A DNA stretch of 64,000 bases. Source: an uncultured Cytophagales bacterium (lineage in GTDB: Bacteria; Bacteroidota; Bacteroidia; Cytophagales; Thermonemataceae). The notes under the pieces were generated by a model, which ran no database searches, was not told the DNA's origin, and worked only from the letters and a program-made list of their open reading frames with translations. The first letter of the stretch is position 1. Every line of letters starts with the position of its first letter. The stretch lies in assembly GCA_938002655.1 (NCBI GenBank), contig CALLAC010000007.1:1-64000 (forward strand). Reading direction: 5' to 3'. Shown one piece after another: positions 62,887 to 64,000 of the stretch. The position numbers and the translations under genes were made by a program.

Positions 62887-63312
62887 ATGGATAAGATAAA
62901 AACTACCAAAACCAATAACAGCAAAACTACCGAAGTAGTAGAGAAAACTCGCTATACAGAGGAAGAACTTAAAGAATTTGAGGAACTGATACTCAAAAAA
63001 TTGGAACAAGCCAAGCAAGAGCTTGCCGAGCTCAAAGAGTCTCTTACTCGTAAAAATGACCCCGGCACCGATGCTACTGCGGCTAATTCCAAGCTTATGG
63101 AAGATGGTTCGGATACGCTGGAAAAAGAAAATCTTACACAACTAGCCGCTCGCCAACAGAAGTTTATTCAGCAGCTAGAAATGGCACTTATTCGCATCAA
63201 GAATGGTACTTATGGTATTTGCATTGATACAGGAAAACTTATTCCTCGCGAAAGGTTGCTGATTGTGCCCCATACACAACATTCTATTGAAGCCAAAATG
63301 GCAAAAAAATAA
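62887..63312 (+). CDS. TraR/DksA-family protein lacking most zinc-finger cysteines
   Basis: The 141-residue protein has the DksA layout: a lysine/threonine-rich start, a long coiled-coil (YTEEELKEFEELILKKLEQA, then AKQELAELKESL; second arm ENLTQLAARQQKFIQQLEMA) and the globular end NGTYGICIDTGKLIPRERL followed by VPHTQHSIEAK. DksA binds RNA polymerase through the secondary channel and adjusts transcription with ppGpp. Of the four cysteines that bind zinc in E. coli DksA only one (in YGICIDTG) remains, as in other Bacteroidota members. The acidic coiled-coil tip GTDATAANSKLMEDGSDT, split at NSKLM, is retained in altered form. Confidence 0.88.
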   Translation: MDKIKTTKTNNSKTTEVVEKTRYTEEELKEFEELILKKLEQAKQELAELKESLTRKNDPGTDATAANSKLMEDGSDTLEKENLTQLAARQQKFIQQLEMALIRIKNGTYGICIDTGKLIPRERLLIVPHTQHSIEAKMAKK

Positions 63313-63353
63313 TACCTATGCTTCTTGTTGTCTGATTGCCTGAAAGTTATACA

Positions 63354-63914
63354 ATGGATTTTCTTCAAAACCATATCGAGGCACTCATTTTCGTATCTGC
63401 TGAACCTATTTCTCTGAAAGAGATACAAAACTGCCTTATGGAGATGTTTGAAGCAGATATTCCCGAAGAAAACATTCTTGAAGCAATAGAAAAACTTCAA
63501 CAAAAATACAAGCAAGATATCTACGCTTTTCAGATTTACCAAATGGGGGGTGGTTATCAGTTTCTTACGAAACCTGCTTATCAGTCAAGTATTAGTATTT
63601 TACTCAAACAAAAATCTAAAAAAAGGCTTTCCAACGCCGCATTAGAAACACTTGCTATCGTAGCATACAAACAACCTATCACTAAAACAGAAATCGAGCA
63701 GATCAGAGGGGTAAATAGCGATTATGCTATTCAAAAACTTTTGGAAAAAGAACTTTTGGTTATCAAAGGAAAAGCTGATGCAATTGGTAGACCTTTGCTC
63801 TATGGTACAAGCAAAAAATTTATGGATTATTTTGGTATCAACAGCCTGAAAGATTTGCCTCAGCCCAAAGATATAAGTTCGAATGAAAATATTATCGGCG
63901 AAATAGTAGAGTAA
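63354..63914 (+). CDS. scpB: Segregation and condensation protein B
   Basis: ScpB is a winged-helix partner of the SMC-ScpA condensin. From the ATG at 63354 it has 186 residues; the in-frame TTG six codons earlier is less likely. Signatures are HIEALIFVSAEPISLKEIQ, YQMGGGYQFLTKPAY, LSNAALETLAIVAYKQPITK and the terminal GRPLLYGTSKKFMDYFGIN. ScpA is not in the window. Confidence 0.95.
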   Translation: MDFLQNHIEALIFVSAEPISLKEIQNCLMEMFEADIPEENILEAIEKLQQKYKQDIYAFQIYQMGGGYQFLTKPAYQSSISILLKQKSKKRLSNAALETLAIVAYKQPITKTEIEQIRGVNSDYAIQKLLEKELLVIKGKADAIGRPLLYGTSKKFMDYFGINSLKDLPQPKDISSNENIIGEIVE

Positions 63915-63976
63915 AAATCTTCTCTAAAACAAACTTTGGTAGTTTTAAACTTCAAACAATCATTACCAAACCTCAA

Positions 63977-64000
63977 ATGCCTCGCAAGAAAAAAACAGAT
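63977..64000 (+). CDS. Start of a further gene (partial), possibly an rRNA pseudouridine synthase
   Basis: An ATG 62 bases after scpB opens MPRKKKTD and runs off the window. A basic Lys/Arg start and the position after scpB fit the pseudouridine synthase (RluB/RsuA type) that often follows scpB in Bacteroidota, but eight residues are too few to prove it. Confidence 0.35.

Noticed and set aside
1-64000. CRISPR arrays, rRNA genes, prophage or toxin-antitoxin loci
   Set aside because: No spaced direct repeats, rRNA segments, phage structural genes or small toxin/antitoxin pairs were seen.

Overview
The window is AT-rich chromosomal DNA of a Bacteroidota bacterium, most likely Cytophagia-like. 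This rests on protein content: a b558-type SdhC, DUF2851, DUF4230, GlmU-like and GH3-family proteins, a T9SS C-terminal sorting domain, OmpA proteins with PD40 propellers, and L/S ribosomal and RNA polymerase proteins of Bacteroidota type. It also rests on repeated promoters of the Bacteroidota form TTTG-N19..21-TAnnTTTG and on the scarcity of Shine-Dalgarno sequences. I cannot name the genus. Most of the window is well-packed housekeeping sequence. Coding starts that lay upstream of a recognisable promoter, or ahead of a signal peptide or family N-terminus, were moved inward. 

Layout. 1-8.9 kb: sdhC, an exported M28 peptidase, a GT2 glycosyltransferase, a small lipoprotein, a discoidin-PD40-OmpA protein, a DinB/enoyl-CoA hydratase pair, dcd and sucC. 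8.9-17.3 kb: an exported PD40 propeller protein, DUF2851 and ftsK, a class V aminotransferase with a MATE exporter, and a YfiR protein. 17.3-27 kb: an isolated coxC, a GH3 protein, pdhB and lpdA (E1 beta and E3), a TPMT-type methyltransferase, 5-formyl-THF cyclo-ligase, a coiled-coil lipoprotein, DUF4230, an ABC ATPase, trpG/pabA and a small sigma-70 factor. 27-35 kb: nuoC-lipB, an unknown exported protein, TauE/SafE, purB with an endonuclease/exonuclease/phosphatase protein, rpsP and an M14 peptidase. 35.2-36.06 kb: the only clearly accessory stretch, with a decayed DNA methyltransferase, a decayed IS5-family element and palindromic repeats. 36-47.8 kb: the classical tRNA-Trp, secE, nusG, rplK, rplA, rplJ, rplL, rpoB, rpoC cluster on the minus strand. 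47.8-55.6 kb: ispD, a T9SS-exported serine hydrolase, nuoM with two ATGA-coupled partners (one GlmU-like), a JmjC/cupin protein and rfbA. 55.6-64 kb: mfd, mreD, pbp2, rodA on the minus strand, then a DksA-like regulator, scpB and the start of one more gene.

How it fits together. Central metabolism and respiration are well represented (SdhC, SucC, PdhB, Lpd, CoxC, NuoC, NuoM, LipB), but almost every multi-subunit complex is represented by one isolated subunit gene (sucC without sucD, pdhB without pdhA, nuoC and nuoM 22 kb apart, coxC alone, mreD without mreBC). The ribosomal/RNA polymerase cluster is the exception and is intact. Cell-envelope work is done by RodA, PBP2, MreD, RfbA, FtsK and several exported proteins.

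No complete undescribed system is visible. The best leads are non-coding or decayed: a methyltransferase relic carrying an IS5 relic and matched by a solo IS end at 17.5 kb; a small family of AAACCTnATAGGTTT palindromes; a perfect 15-bp inverted repeat wrapped around the -33 box of the sigma-factor promoter; a roughly 20-bp-stem hairpin between rplL and rpoB; and a dyad in the rplK leader.
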